A stretch of 64,000 nucleotides of DNA from Candidatus Chloroploca mongolica (GCF_004762035.2 NZ_SIJK02000014.1:52618-116617), one strand, 5' to 3'. Positions 42,788-53,616 are shown, numbered from the stretch's first letter. Notes: generated by a model not told the origin, from the sequence alone. Made by a program: numbers and translations.

Positions 42788-45700
42788 CTAATTGAACGGA
42801 ACGGTCGAAGCTACCCAGGTCGGGTCGTCATTCTCGGCGTTCCCTGTGGCCCCGAGGGTCAGGGTATAGGGACTCTGCGCATCAGCCACCGTCTGACCAG
42901 CGCCTTCATTGAAATTAAAGAGCGCGAGCGTGTTCGCGTCGGGCGCAAAAGGTGCGGTTGGGACGCCAAAGTTGGCCGCGTAGCGCACGTTATTCGAGAA
43001 GCGCAATTCATCGAGTTGCGCATTCACAAAACCGTATGGGGCCAACCCGCCGACCCGTAAGCGAGGCCCGGCGGTGATCGCCCCTAGCGTCGTCGCCGTG
43101 CCGCCCGTGCCATTGACGAAGATCTGCGCCACCCCCGCATTGTACGTCGCCGCCACATGGCTCCAGGTCCCGGCGGGCAACGCCACCGGGTGCGTCACGC
43201 TCTGCCATTGCCCGGCGGCGGTGTAGATCCACCAGGTAATCCGCCCGCCGTCCAGTTCGAGCGACCAGCCACTCGCATCGTCGGTCGTCGCCACAATGAT
43301 CCCATTCTGCCCAGCCACATTCGGGCGGAGCCAGAACTCAACCGTCTGCGTGCCATTCAACCCGGCAATGGCAATGCCGCGCAGGTCATCGTTGGCCCCG
43401 TCAAACGCCAGCGCAAAGTTGGTACCAGGCACCGGCGTACTGGTTGGTAGCGGCGTATTCGTCGGGATGGGCGTATTGGTTGGTGTCGGTGACGGGCCAG
43501 GGGTCGCCGTTGCCTCGGGGGTGGCGGTGTTCGTCGGCGTTGGAGCCGCACCACTTCCTTCGGTTGGGGCCGCTGAGGCAAGCCAGGTCGGGTCATCATT
43601 CGCTGCATTTGCCGAAGCGCCCAGCGTCAGTACATACCCATTGCCACTGCGATCCGTGGTCGTCTGACCGTTCGCCTCATCAAAACTGAAGAGCGCGAGG
43701 GTGTTGGCGTCAGGCATAAACGCGGCGGTCGGCACGGTGAAGTTGGTCGCATAGCGCACACTGTTCGAGAAGCGCATCTCATCGATTTGCGCATTCACAA
43801 AGCCGTACGGGGCCAACCCACCGACACGCACCCGAGGCCCGGCAGTGATCGTCCCGACTGTCGTCGCCGTCCCGCCCGTGCCATTGACGAAGATCTGCCC
43901 GACCCCCGCATTGTACGTTGCCGCCACATGGCTCCACGTAGCGGACGGTAGCGCCACCGGGTGCGTCACGCTCTGCCATTGCCCGGCGGCGGTGTAGATC
44001 CACCAGGTGATCCGCCCGCCGTCCAGTTCCAGCGACCAACCGCTTGCATCGTTGGTCGTCGCCACAATGATCCCATTCTGCCCGGCTGCATTCGGGCGGA
44101 GCCAGAATTCAACCGTCTGCGTGCCATTCAAGCCACCAATCGCGTCGCCCCGCAGGTCATCGTTGATCCCATCAAACGCCAGCGCAAAGTTGCTTCCCGG
44201 TACCGGCGTATTCGTTGGGATCGGCGTGTTCGTTGGAATGGGCGTATTGGTTGGCGTCGGTGACGGGCCAGGCGTCGAGGTCGGCGCAGGCGTAGCGGTG
44301 TTAGTCGGCGTTGGCACGGCACCACTTCCTTCGGTTGGAGCCGCTGAGGCAAGCCAGGTCGGGTCGTCATTCGCCGCATTCGCCGAAGCCCCCAACGTCA
44401 ACACATACCCATTGCCACTGCGATCCGTGGTCGTCTGACCGTTCGCCTCATCAAAACTGAAGAGCGCGAGGGTGTTAGCGTCGGGCATAAACGCGGCAGC
44501 TGGCACGGTGAAGTTGGCCGCGTAGCGCACATTGTTTGAGAAGCGCACCTCGTCGATTTGCGCATTCACAAAGCCGTACGGGGTCAACCCACCAACCCGC
44601 ACCCGAGGCCCAGCGGTGATCGTCCCGACCGTCGTCGCCGTGCCGCCCGTGCCATTGACGAAGATCTGCGCGACCCCCGCATTGTACGTTGCCGCCACGT
44701 GGCTCCAGGATCCGGCCGGTAGCGCCACCGGGTGTGTTACTCCCTGCCATTGCCCGGCAGCGGTGTAGATCCACCAGGTGATCCGCCCGCTCTCCAACTC
44801 CAGCGACCAGCCGCTTGCATCGTTGGTCGTCGCAAGAATAACCCCATTCTGCCCGGCCACATTCGGGCGGAGCCAGAACTCGACCGTTTGCGTGCCATTC
44901 AAGCCGGCAATCGCGTCACCCCGCAGGTCATCGTTGATTCCATCAAACGCCAGCGCAAAGTTGCTTCCCGGTACGGGCGTATTCGTTGGAATGGGCGTAT
45001 TCGTTGGAATGGGCGTATTCGTTGGCGTCGGTGACGGACCAATCGTTGGCGAGGGCAGCGGGATCGAAGGCAACTCGACCTCGGCATACCCAACAACCTC
45101 ACGGGTATTGAAGGCCTGGATGAGCGTCGTACCTTCGCCGGGCACCGGACCAGTCAGGCTAAAGCTCAGCCCCTTTTGACCCGCCGGTGCACCATTCGGC
45201 AAGCGCACCAGCAACGCCCCACGGGCCGTACCAGCAGCATAGGCATCAGTCACCGCCCCGGGTTCGGCAACAAAGGTTGCGCCTTCACCAAAACCGCCAA
45301 GCCCGGTCACCGTCACGGTTGCAATATCCACCGTGGGCGGCAACGTGACGAGGACACTGCCACCAACCGGGAGGCTCGGGGTCGTAAAGAAGATCGTATG
45401 GTCATTGCCTGCCGAGGTGAGACTCACGTCGGTCAAGGGAGCCCCGGGCTGCATCTCGGCGAGCGCAAAGCGGCGTGAATTGGGGCGGGTGCTCGTCGTG
45501 TAGTAGAGACGATACCGCGAACCCTCTTTCAACATTCGCACCGCCCAGACCTCATCGGGTGAACCGGTGACAATTGCATCATTGGCCCCAGTCCAGACTG
45601 GCTGATTCGGTGATGGGCGCACCCAGTTGATGCCATCGGTTGAAACAATATAGCCTGTGGTATACCCGGCCGTATACCCCGCGGCTTCATACCACATCCG

Positions 45701-48280
45701 ATAAAAGACTCCATCCTTCATCACCGCCGGCACACCGATGTTGTTATCATCAAACGTGCCGAACGTGCCCGGAGCAATAATTGAGCCATCGGGATTGGTG
45801 GCAATGCGGGTCCAGATCACACCATCAGGCGATACGGCATAACCAATCCGGAAGGTATAAGCCGGGCTCGTGCTCACCCCTTCAAACCACATACGATGGC
45901 ATGTCCCAGTCGTCCGCCCATTTTCACAGGGGGCAGCGGTGCTTGCCTGATCGATCAGCACCGCAGGCGCGACGATATAGGTTCCATCAAATTGACCAGG
46001 CACACCCGAGGCGCGCAAGACAGCGCCACCTGCCAGATTGCCCGGCACACGAGTCCACGTAATCCCATCTTGCGACTCGGCGAGGCCAATGCCATCAATG
46101 CTAGAGGCATCACGAAAACCGGTGTAGTACATCCGATAGGTCGCGCCGAAACGAATGATATTCATCGTCGAAACACCAGCCGCATCGAACGTCCCGTTCT
46201 GACCTGAGGCCTCAAAAACACTGCCTCCCGTCCCATTGCCTGGCACACGTGTCCAGGTAATGCCATCAGGTGAGATGGCATAGCCAATGCGCCGCTCTTG
46301 CAGCGGGGCCGGGCCAGTGCCGACATACCACATACGATAACAGAGACCACTGGTACGGCCATTTTCGCAGGGGGCACCGACACGGGCATCATCACGCAGT
46401 ACCTGAGGCGGGAAGATCTCGGTCACATCAAAACTGGTTCCATTGCCGCCACAATTGTCACCGGCCAGCCCAAAGATCGCCCCATTCAGACTTTCGGGAC
46501 ACGTTCCGGGCACGCTCTGCCAGGGCTGGTTGTTAGCGGCTGGCCCAGGTGTTGGGAGCGGCGTGTTGGTGGGGAGTGGCGTATTTGTCGGTGGTGTAGT
46601 CGGCGTACTAGTCGGCCCTGGCGTGCTGGTGGGGCCAGGAGTATTGGTGGGGAGCGGCGTACTGGTCAGCGTCGGCACAGGGGTACTGGTAGGAATCGGG
46701 GTTGGTGTTGGCAAGCCCGAGCCAACGACGGTCGCATTGCCATATTGCAGCACCTCGCGAGCATCAAAGGTCTGCACCAGCACCGCACTATCGGCCGACG
46801 GCTGCACAGCGAGCGTAAAGGCAATCGTTTTCGCGCCAGCCGGCGCACCATCGGGCAAGCGCACCAGCAACGCCCCACGGGCTAGGTTGCCCGAGGCAGC
46901 ATCCGTAATAGCATCGGCCTCAGCGACCAGCGTGGCCGTTGCCCCAAAGCCGGTCACATTGCCAGGCGTCACCTGCGCAAACGGCACACTAGCAGGGAGC
47001 GTGACCAGCACACTTCCCCCATCGGGGATCGCCTGACTGGTAAAGGTGAGGGTATAGGTTGTAGCGGTATTCGTCAGTTGGAGATCGGCAAACGACGTAC
47101 CGGGAGTCATCGTAGCATAACTAAGCCGACGTGCATTGGGGCGGATCGTGTGGTTGTACCAGATGCGGTAGGTCGCACCATCTTTGACCACGGCTGGTGC
47201 CCAGAGGTCATCAGGGCTCAGGGTGCCAGGATCATCACTCCCACGCCAGACCGGATCGTTGGGCACAGGACGCACCCAGTTCACCCCATCGGTCGAGACA
47301 ACGTGACCAATGGTCGCCTGACCACCCGTTGAGCGGGCATCGTACCACATCCGATAGAGCGCACCATCTTTGATCACTGCTGGCACCGCTGCATTGGCTG
47401 CATCAAACGTGCCTGCCGGCCCGCGATCAATCACGGCGCCACCATACCCCGTGCCAGCAATCCGCGTCCAGTTGAGGCCGTCGGGCGACACAGCGTGGCC
47501 GATCAAGTAAGTATAGACAGGCCCCAGATCAACACCCTGGTACCACATGCGATAACAGGCACCACTGGTACGCCCATTCTCACACGGGGCCAGCGTGCTT
47601 GCCTGATCAACAATGACACGGGGGGCCGCAACAATATCTTGGTCAAAGGCGCCATCAAGGCCCGTGGGGCGCAACACACTTCCGCCGGTCAGCGGCCCCT
47701 CCACGCGGGTCCAGTTCAGGCCATCGGTTGAGGTCGCTATGCCAAGGCTAAAGAGACTACCGTTGCCGCCAACGTACCACATGGTAAAGCCGGTAGCCGT
47801 GCGTACCACCGTCGGGAATGAAACCTCGACGCTATCAAAACGACCGGCTGGCCCGGCCCCAAGCACACTCCCCAACCCGGCGAGACCAGGCACCCGCGTC
47901 CACGTACGGCCATCAGGCGAGATCGCATACCCAATCCGCCGCAGGCCGCTCGTCGCAACCCCGGTATACCACATACGATAGCAGGTCTCGCCTTCGGCAA
48001 TACCAGGGCAGGGCGCAATGCTCGTCGCTGTATCCTGCAAAATCACCGAAGCATAGGTTTCATTCGCATCAAAGCCTTGTCCCGGGCCACCACAGTTTTC
48101 ATTGGCACTGGTGAAGACCGCGCCCTGAACCGCAGGGTCACAAGTACCCGCAACATGAACCCACGGCTGGCGATTTGGCACGGTCGCACTTACCAGGGTG
48201 GCAGCAAAACTGCTCAACACTAGCAAGAGACCAAGGAACAAACCACCAAAGAAAAAGGGTGAAGAGACTATCCGACGCAT
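42788..48280 (-). CDS. Large exported protein: two five-bladed-propeller-like modules and three LamG repeats
   Basis: 1830 residues with an N-terminal signal/anchor (about 7-30). Two modules (about 35-400 and 600-960) are built from blades with YRMWYxG and (S/D)PDG(I/R)xWTRV motifs, as in GH43/GH32-type propellers; no catalytic acid could be assigned. Each is followed by a beta domain with GGSVLVTLP and GALLVRLP. Pro-Thr linkers (PTNTPIPTNTP) separate the modules. The C-terminal ~750 residues are three nearly identical LamG domains of 257-residue period (771 bp in DNA). Likely a surface adhesin or polysaccharide-binding protein. GGAG precedes the ATG. The downstream gene is a related LamG lipoprotein. 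Several Pro-Thr stretches may be glycosylated. Confidence 0.85.
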   Translation of the reverse strand: MRRIVSSPFFFGGLFLGLLLVLSSFAATLVSATVPNRQPWVHVAGTCDPAVQGAVFTSANENCGGPGQGFDANETYASVILQDTATSIAPCPGIAEGETCYRMWYTGVATSGLRRIGYAISPDGRTWTRVPGLAGLGSVLGAGPAGRFDSVEVSFPTVVRTATGFTMWYVGGNGSLFSLGIATSTDGLNWTRVEGPLTGGSVLRPTGLDGAFDQDIVAAPRVIVDQASTLAPCENGRTSGACYRMWYQGVDLGPVYTYLIGHAVSPDGLNWTRIAGTGYGGAVIDRGPAGTFDAANAAVPAVIKDGALYRMWYDARSTGGQATIGHVVSTDGVNWVRPVPNDPVWRGSDDPGTLSPDDLWAPAVVKDGATYRIWYNHTIRPNARRLSYATMTPGTSFADLQLTNTATTYTLTFTSQAIPDGGSVLVTLPASVPFAQVTPGNVTGFGATATLVAEADAITDAASGNLARGALLVRLPDGAPAGAKTIAFTLAVQPSADSAVLVQTFDAREVLQYGNATVVGSGLPTPTPIPTSTPVPTLTSTPLPTNTPGPTSTPGPTSTPTTPPTNTPLPTNTPLPTPGPAANNQPWQSVPGTCPESLNGAIFGLAGDNCGGNGTSFDVTEIFPPQVLRDDARVGAPCENGRTSGLCYRMWYVGTGPAPLQERRIGYAISPDGITWTRVPGNGTGGSVFEASGQNGTFDAAGVSTMNIIRFGATYRMYYTGFRDASSIDGIGLAESQDGITWTRVPGNLAGGAVLRASGVPGQFDGTYIVAPAVLIDQASTAAPCENGRTTGTCHRMWFEGVSTSPAYTFRIGYAVSPDGVIWTRIATNPDGSIIAPGTFGTFDDNNIGVPAVMKDGVFYRMWYEAAGYTAGYTTGYIVSTDGINWVRPSPNQPVWTGANDAIVTGSPDEVWAVRMLKEGSRYRLYYTTSTRPNSRRFALAEMQPGAPLTDVSLTSAGNDHTIFFTTPSLPVGGSVLVTLPPTVDIATVTVTGLGGFGEGATFVAEPGAVTDAYAAGTARGALLVRLPNGAPAGQKGLSFSLTGPVPGEGTTLIQAFNTREVVGYAEVELPSIPLPSPTIGPSPTPTNTPIPTNTPIPTNTPVPGSNFALAFDGINDDLRGDAIAGLNGTQTVEFWLRPNVAGQNGVILATTNDASGWSLELESGRITWWIYTAAGQWQGVTHPVALPAGSWSHVAATYNAGVAQIFVNGTGGTATTVGTITAGPRVRVGGLTPYGFVNAQIDEVRFSNNVRYAANFTVPAAAFMPDANTLALFSFDEANGQTTTDRSGNGYVLTLGASANAANDDPTWLASAAPTEGSGAVPTPTNTATPAPTSTPGPSPTPTNTPIPTNTPIPTNTPVPGSNFALAFDGINDDLRGDAIGGLNGTQTVEFWLRPNAAGQNGIIVATTNDASGWSLELDGGRITWWIYTAAGQWQSVTHPVALPSATWSHVAATYNAGVGQIFVNGTGGTATTVGTITAGPRVRVGGLAPYGFVNAQIDEMRFSNSVRYATNFTVPTAAFMPDANTLALFSFDEANGQTTTDRSGNGYVLTLGASANAANDDPTWLASAAPTEGSGAAPTPTNTATPEATATPGPSPTPTNTPIPTNTPLPTSTPVPGTNFALAFDGANDDLRGIAIAGLNGTQTVEFWLRPNVAGQNGIIVATTDDASGWSLELDGGRITWWIYTAAGQWQSVTHPVALPAGTWSHVAATYNAGVAQIFVNGTGGTATTLGAITAGPRLRVGGLAPYGFVNAQLDELRFSNNVRYAANFGVPTAPFAPDANTLALFNFNEGAGQTVADAQSPYTLTLGATGNAENDDPTWVASTVPFN
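42790..45030. repeat. Three tandem ~771-bp coding repeats (LamG plus linker)
   Basis: Matching landmarks (for example GCAGGTCATCGTT at about 43380, 44151 and 44922) are 771 bases apart, and the units are nearly identical over most of their length. The Pro-Thr linker itself is an irregular 18-27 base repeat. Confidence 0.85.
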
Positions 48281-48894
48281 ACTCTCGCTCCTATGCTCCG
48301 CATTGCCAAACAGATAACAGGAAAATCATTGTGGTCGGTGGAAAGCACCCGTGTTGAGCGTTGATGACTGCGGATCACCAGGGCAATACCCAGGCCAACC
48401 TTGCAGCCACAAAGTTGCATCCAACCAACACCAACCGACATGACACCACAATGTCTGATAATAATAGCAATTGTTTATAAATTGTTCCTAAACTTTCGCC
48501 CGAGTGAGGTTGCGAGGCATTTAAGTTGGCATACGTGCTACATGGCATAGCAATGCAGTTTAAGAGGGATCAGCGCGTGCACTTACACGATCTAAACCGA
48601 TGGTAACGAAGGTTCAACAAAGGTTCGCCCGAGCCCTGACCCACAACACCTGGGGCGTCCCGTTCGGCCCCCTATAGCGCGGTGAGCGCGACGGGATGAC
48701 CCGCACACTCAGCCGCCTGCGCCCTCCAGGATGACCGAGTCCACTGGCATGAGCCCCTGGATGTCCGCTTCCGCGGGCATGACATCCGGTTCGCTTGTCG
48801 TTCCCGCGTACGCGGCAACCCAAGCATAGGCCGCCGGGACGACAACACGCTTCGTTTTCTAGCTCCTCCCTCCCTTTCGTTATCCATCTGGATG
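48281..48894. other. 614-bp intergenic region with degenerate repeats
   Basis: No gene is supported. 48440-48495 is AT-rich and may carry the promoter of the 1830-residue protein (minus strand TATTAT in that stretch, -35 unclear). From 48655 to 48850 the sequence contains imperfect inverted pieces of the type CCGCTTCCGCGGGCATGAC and TTCCCGCGTACGCGG, resembling decayed copies of common dispersed palindromes. The short open frames here are translations of these repeats. Confidence 0.6.
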
Positions 48895-51747
48895 TTATTT
48901 ACGCCGCTGGCGAGCCGCAAGCAGGGCCGCTAGGGTCTCGTCGTCAGGCGCAGGTGCGTTACGCGTCGGCCTTGATGGCGGAGGCGCGGTTTGTTCACGC
49001 GGGTCAGGGCGCGCAGGTGCGGTTGACCTCGGCGGATCTGCCACGTCGTGCGAGGAGGCAGTTGGTGTCGGATGCTGCGTCCGTGCCGTACGCAGGCGAA
49101 TCAGGGCCGGGTCAAGACCCACCTCTGCCCCAGATGATGTCGAGCGTCGCCGTCGCTTGAAGAACGCGGGCAGTTCGATCTGACGCAAAAAGAGTCGCCG
49201 CAGAGCAATATCAAACGGCAAGAGCACCAGGGCAAGCCAGAGCAAGGGCAAGCCGATCTCATTGACCCGCCCGACCCGCTGCCCTGCCGGTTCAAAGAGA
49301 CTCGCTGGAGGCGGGGCAACGCGCCCGCCCGTCACTGCGGCCAGATCATTGAGCAGAACCTGGCCATCAATACTCGGCGCATACTCAGGCGAATAACTGA
49401 CCGCGACGCCAGCACTGGTCGTGGCAAAAACCTCGCCTTGCTGATCAAACGCCCTCACCTGGGCCAGATAGACCCCAGGATCAGGGGCGGGAACAACGGC
49501 GCGAAACCGCCCCGGCCCGACCTGGCGAAAAGCGACCGGCGCTCCTCGTTCCGCAGGATCAAGCAGACGGCCCGTTACCTCACCCGTCAACGCCATGCGC
49601 CCATCCTCACCAAAAACAAAGAGATCGAGCAGGATTTCGCTACCTTCGGCGCGTGCTTCAAGACTCATCCGGCCCGAGGAGACCGGTGGGAGCACCGCAT
49701 CAACCAGACCGGTCGCAAAAGGCGCAAAGCCCTCCCAGGCGAGCCAGTCGGTCGCCCACTGGGCCTTGAGATCGCTGGTCCAGGCGAGCACACGCCCGAG
49801 CCCAACCTGCCACACCGCAAGCAATGGTTCACCGTCGGGGGCTACGAGCAGCGTGCGTGCAGCAGGGCGAGCAGCGGTCGCGTTGTAGCCATTCAACGGC
49901 GGCAGCGGGCCAAGGCCACGGATGGGGGGCGCATTGAGCACAACGGCAGGCAAAAAGCGCTCCTCCACAATATCACGCCCGGCAACACGGATCGTCTCAT
50001 TCAAGAAGATCGCAGGCACATCCTGGGCCTGCAACACCCGATAAAACGCGCCCCCACCCCGTTCCGCCAGCCCTTCGAGGCTTGGATTGGCATCGCCGCC
50101 AATCGAAACAATCGTGATGGTCGCCCCATCGGCGCGCATCCGGTCGATCAGGTCAGCATAGTTGCTACTATCGAGGCCATCGGTCAGCAAAATCAAGTGC
50201 TTGACCCGCGCATCAACGTCGGCGAGCGCATCGGCCCCCAGGGCAACACCGGCGCGAATATTGGTACCGCCACCAGTGCTGATACGCCCGAGCGCCTCTT
50301 CAACGATCAGCAGATCGCTGAAGGGCTGAAGCGGCAGCACCGTCTGGGCTACATCATCAAAAACAACAATGCCTAGCTGATCCTGTTCGGCCAGGCCTTG
50401 CGTTGCCAAGACAACGGCATCCTTTGCCAAATCGAGGCGATTGCGCCCAGGGCCAGCCGTATCTTCCATGCTGCCACTGCGATCAAGCACCAGGACAAGG
50501 GCGAGATCGGGGCGTTCTTCCTGGCTACGTGGATTCAGGTCAACCGGCAGGATCTCGGCCAGTGGCGTGCGGCGCCAACCACCAGCGCCAAATGCTTCGG
50601 TGCCACCGATCATCGCCAGACCACCGCCCTGCTCACGCACATAGGTTGCCAGCGCACGCTGCACCTCAGAGGCAAGCGCGGGAGCGGGCACATCAACAAG
50701 GAAAACAGCTGCAAACTGGCGCAACTGAGCCACCTGGGCGGGCACCTGGGCCGGCGCACGCACCTCAACCCGCACCTCGCCAGCCTCGAGAGCCGCGCGC
50801 AGCGGCGCAGCACGATCCTCCGCTGAAGCAACGATAAGCACGCGTGGCGGCCCCTCGACCTCAGTAAAAGCCGTCGCCCGATTATTGAGCGCCTGCGTAT
50901 CAACCGGCGACGTCATGCGCACCTCAAAGCGCCGGAAGCCCGCCTCGCCAACCGGCAGATTGAATTGCAACGAACCTGCACCGACGGCAACCGGCAACGC
51001 CTCTTCAACCGCAACCAGCTCGCCATCAGCCAGGAGCTCAACCCGCGCCGTCGTCGCAACATTGCTCTGAAAACGCACCGTCAGCGGCAGTGACTGACCC
51101 TCACGCGCTGTCGCAGGCACATCAAGGGCCGTCACCAGCAGATCGGGGCCACTCGTAGCGACAAAGGGCACCACCTCAATCGGCACCCCACGCAACGCAG
51201 CGATGCGAGCAGCCTCGACCGCGCGCCCCGTGTTCTCGACCCCGTCCGAAAGCAACACAAGGCGTTTCTGCGCATCAGCAGGCAAAAGAGCGAGCCCAAG
51301 CTGAATCGCCTCGGCGATATTGGTACGACTCGGCGTCACAACCGACGTTACACGATTGAGCGGAGCCACCGGCACGGCGGCCCGCTCGACAGCGGGATCG
51401 GCACCAAAAACAACCATAGCCGCCCGATCCGTCGGCTCACCGGCCTCCATCGCCTGATTGACATAGGCCAGCGCCTCTTCGCGCAACGCCGGGGCAAACG
51501 AATCGCTGCCATCAAGCAAAAAAACTACCGCCGTCTGCTCGCTCGGGCGGACAAGCTGCGTGCCAGCGAGCGCCAGCACAAGCGCCAGCAACATCAGACT
51601 GCGCAACACCAGCAACGCCCCAAAACGGCGACGACCGAGGCGCGCCAGATTAGGGGCACGCGTCGCCCAGGCAAAGAGCCAGAGCAACGGAAGCAAACCC
51701 AGAAGCAGCAATGCTGCCGGATAGATAAAGCTCAGTGTTATCATCAT
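48895..51747 (-). CDS. VWA-domain membrane protein with amidotransferase-like domain
   Basis: 950 residues. Two N-terminal membrane helices (about 6-28 and 45-63) precede a first VWA-like domain with VVFLLDGSDSF (MIDAS) at about 70-200. A beta domain and a class I amidotransferase-like fold (about 300-400, GGGLAMIGGTEAFGAGGW) follow, then a second VWA with LVLDRSGSMEDT (perfect MIDAS DxSxS) at about 415-590 and a further beta region, one membrane helix near 860 and a basic tail. This is the BatA-like/COG-type arrangement of membrane VWA proteins, probably periplasmic scaffold. No ribosome site is visible; the two adjacent ATGs (51747, 51744) follow TACAGT closely, so translation may be leaderless. 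Confidence 0.85.
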   Translation of the reverse strand: MMITLSFIYPAALLLLGLLPLLWLFAWATRAPNLARLGRRRFGALLVLRSLMLLALVLALAGTQLVRPSEQTAVVFLLDGSDSFAPALREEALAYVNQAMEAGEPTDRAAMVVFGADPAVERAAVPVAPLNRVTSVVTPSRTNIAEAIQLGLALLPADAQKRLVLLSDGVENTGRAVEAARIAALRGVPIEVVPFVATSGPDLLVTALDVPATAREGQSLPLTVRFQSNVATTARVELLADGELVAVEEALPVAVGAGSLQFNLPVGEAGFRRFEVRMTSPVDTQALNNRATAFTEVEGPPRVLIVASAEDRAAPLRAALEAGEVRVEVRAPAQVPAQVAQLRQFAAVFLVDVPAPALASEVQRALATYVREQGGGLAMIGGTEAFGAGGWRRTPLAEILPVDLNPRSQEERPDLALVLVLDRSGSMEDTAGPGRNRLDLAKDAVVLATQGLAEQDQLGIVVFDDVAQTVLPLQPFSDLLIVEEALGRISTGGGTNIRAGVALGADALADVDARVKHLILLTDGLDSSNYADLIDRMRADGATITIVSIGGDANPSLEGLAERGGGAFYRVLQAQDVPAIFLNETIRVAGRDIVEERFLPAVVLNAPPIRGLGPLPPLNGYNATAARPAARTLLVAPDGEPLLAVWQVGLGRVLAWTSDLKAQWATDWLAWEGFAPFATGLVDAVLPPVSSGRMSLEARAEGSEILLDLFVFGEDGRMALTGEVTGRLLDPAERGAPVAFRQVGPGRFRAVVPAPDPGVYLAQVRAFDQQGEVFATTSAGVAVSYSPEYAPSIDGQVLLNDLAAVTGGRVAPPPASLFEPAGQRVGRVNEIGLPLLWLALVLLPFDIALRRLFLRQIELPAFFKRRRRSTSSGAEVGLDPALIRLRTARTQHPTPTASSHDVADPPRSTAPARPDPREQTAPPPSRPTRNAPAPDDETLAALLAARQRRK

Positions 51748-51819
51748 ATACACTGTAGCATGGATTGCCTTGGGTTGCGCTGGAGAGGCAGCGAGCGGGG
51801 GTCTGAAAGGCCGAAGTGC

Positions 51820-51864
51820 TGAGACGTCAAAACGGCCAGCTTCGCTGGCCGTTTTGACGTCTCA
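51820..51864. terminator. Terminator hairpin after the acyl-CoA ligase gene
   Basis: Perfect 21-base stem TGAGACGTCAAAACGGCCAGC with a TTC loop, located 10 bases beyond the stop at 51874 on the minus strand. No T-tract. Confidence 0.85.
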
Positions 51865-51873
51865 ACCTGATCC

Positions 51874-53616
51874 TTACGCCGGTGTCTGAGCGGTCGTTTC
51901 GCCCTTCTGGCGGGCCTTCTCTTCTTCGATCAAGACCCGGCGGAGGATCTTGCCGACCATGGTCTTGGGCAATTCGGTGCGGAACTCAACCTCGCGGGGG
52001 ATCTTGTAGCTCGCAAGATGGATCTTGCAAAACTCCTTGATCTCATCGGGCGTTGGGTTCTCACCGGTCTTCGGCACAATAAAGGCCTTGACGGTATCAT
52101 CACCGCGCTTGGGGTTCGGAATGCCAACCACGACGGCCTCCATGACTTTGGGATGCATATAGAGCACCTCTTCCACGTCACGGGGCAGCACTTTGAAGCC
52201 ACTGGCGATAATCATATCCTTCTTGCGGTCAACCACATAGAAGTAGCCTTCGGGGTCAACCTTGCAGATATCGCCGGTGCGCAGCCAGCCATCGGCATCA
52301 ATGGTCTGGGCCGTCTCTTCGGGGCGATTCCAATAGCCCTGCATAATCTGGGGGCCACGGACACAGAGTTCACCTTGCGCCTCGTTATCAAACGGCAGCG
52401 ACTCACCGGTCTCCAGATCAACAATCTTGGCATCGGTATCAGGCACCGGAATGCCAACACTGCCGCCTTTGCGTGTCCCAAAGACCGGATTGCAGTGCGT
52501 CACCGGGCTGCACTCGGTCATGCCAAAGCCCTCGACCAGGCGCCCGCCGGTAATCTGCCCAAACTTCTCCTGGACTTCGATAGGCAATGGAGCCGAGCCA
52601 GAGATACAGGCCGTGACGCTTTTCAGGTCATACTTGGCGACATCAGGATGATTGATAATGCCAATATACATCGCCGGCACACCCGGATAGAGCGTACAGC
52701 GCTCTTTCTGGATCACCTTCATCACATTATCAATTGGGCGAGGATTGGGCACAATGACAATTTCGGCCCCCATCGAGATCGAATAGATCATCGCCACGGT
52801 CATGCCATACACGTGGAAGAAGGGAATGGCGGCCATCATCTTCTCGGCGCCACGTTTGCCCTTGGGGAGCCAGGCCTGAATCATCAGGGCGTTGCCAATC
52901 AGGTTACGGTGCGACAGCATCGCCGCCTTGGGCAAGCCGGTCGTGCCACCGGTATACTGCAAGAGCGCCGTATCCATAGCGCCGACTTCAGCGCGTGGTG
53001 GCGTAGGGGCATACTTCTCAAGCAACCTCGCGAAAAAGAAGATGTCAGACTCGGGTTGCACATCAACCCACTCGGGGGTTCGTTTCTGCTTGCTTTTCAC
53101 CAGGAAGTTGGAAGGAAAGGAGAGCGTATCAAAGACATAGGCAATAATCGTACGTTTGACGGGCGTTTCAGCACGAATTTCACGCAAACGGGGCCAGAAA
53201 AGGTTGAGCATAACGATCGTTTCGGCCCCCGCGTCAACCAATTGATGCTGCAACTCACGGCTCGTATAGGTTGGATTCACATTCACAACCATCGCCCCGA
53301 TGCGCATCGCCGCAAAGAAACTAATAATGTAATGGGGCGAGTTGGGCAACATAATGGCGACCCGCTCACCTTTGCGGACACCAAGCTGGTAGAGGGCCGT
53401 CGCCATGCGGTCAACCTGCTCGTTGAGTTGACGATAGGTCATGCGCCCACCGACAGTAAACCGCTCACCGAGCAGATAACTCAGCACAAAATTGGTCGCG
53501 ATCTTGTCAGGAAAGGCACGGGCAGTCTCATTGAGCAGATCACTCAACGATTGATCGGGGTAGGTGAGGGTTCGGACTACATCCGGCTCATAGCTTGCAA
53601 ACCAGGGTCGTTCCAT
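51874..53616 (-). CDS. fadD: Long-chain acyl-CoA synthetase (AMP-forming)
   Basis: 580 residues. The adenylate-forming motif YTGGTTGLPKAAML, VEGFGMTECSP, GWLRTGDIC, and the C-terminal lysine in PKTMVGKILRRVL are all present, so the enzyme looks complete. It activates fatty acids (or similar carboxylic acids) to acyl-CoA. A perfect AAGGAGG stands at ideal distance from the ATG at 53616. Single gene; its strand neighbour upstream is a small membrane protein gene 112 bases away. Chain-length preference cannot be deduced. Confidence 0.93.
   Translation of the reverse strand: MERPWFASYEPDVVRTLTYPDQSLSDLLNETARAFPDKIATNFVLSYLLGERFTVGGRMTYRQLNEQVDRMATALYQLGVRKGERVAIMLPNSPHYIISFFAAMRIGAMVVNVNPTYTSRELQHQLVDAGAETIVMLNLFWPRLREIRAETPVKRTIIAYVFDTLSFPSNFLVKSKQKRTPEWVDVQPESDIFFFARLLEKYAPTPPRAEVGAMDTALLQYTGGTTGLPKAAMLSHRNLIGNALMIQAWLPKGKRGAEKMMAAIPFFHVYGMTVAMIYSISMGAEIVIVPNPRPIDNVMKVIQKERCTLYPGVPAMYIGIINHPDVAKYDLKSVTACISGSAPLPIEVQEKFGQITGGRLVEGFGMTECSPVTHCNPVFGTRKGGSVGIPVPDTDAKIVDLETGESLPFDNEAQGELCVRGPQIMQGYWNRPEETAQTIDADGWLRTGDICKVDPEGYFYVVDRKKDMIIASGFKVLPRDVEEVLYMHPKVMEAVVVGIPNPKRGDDTVKAFIVPKTGENPTPDEIKEFCKIHLASYKIPREVEFRTELPKTMVGKILRRVLIEEEKARQKGETTAQTPA

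Noticed and set aside
48614..48823. 69-residue open frame in the intergenic region
   Set aside because: The translation (RGSGHPG-type repeats) comes from degenerate palindromic repeats; no ribosome site.
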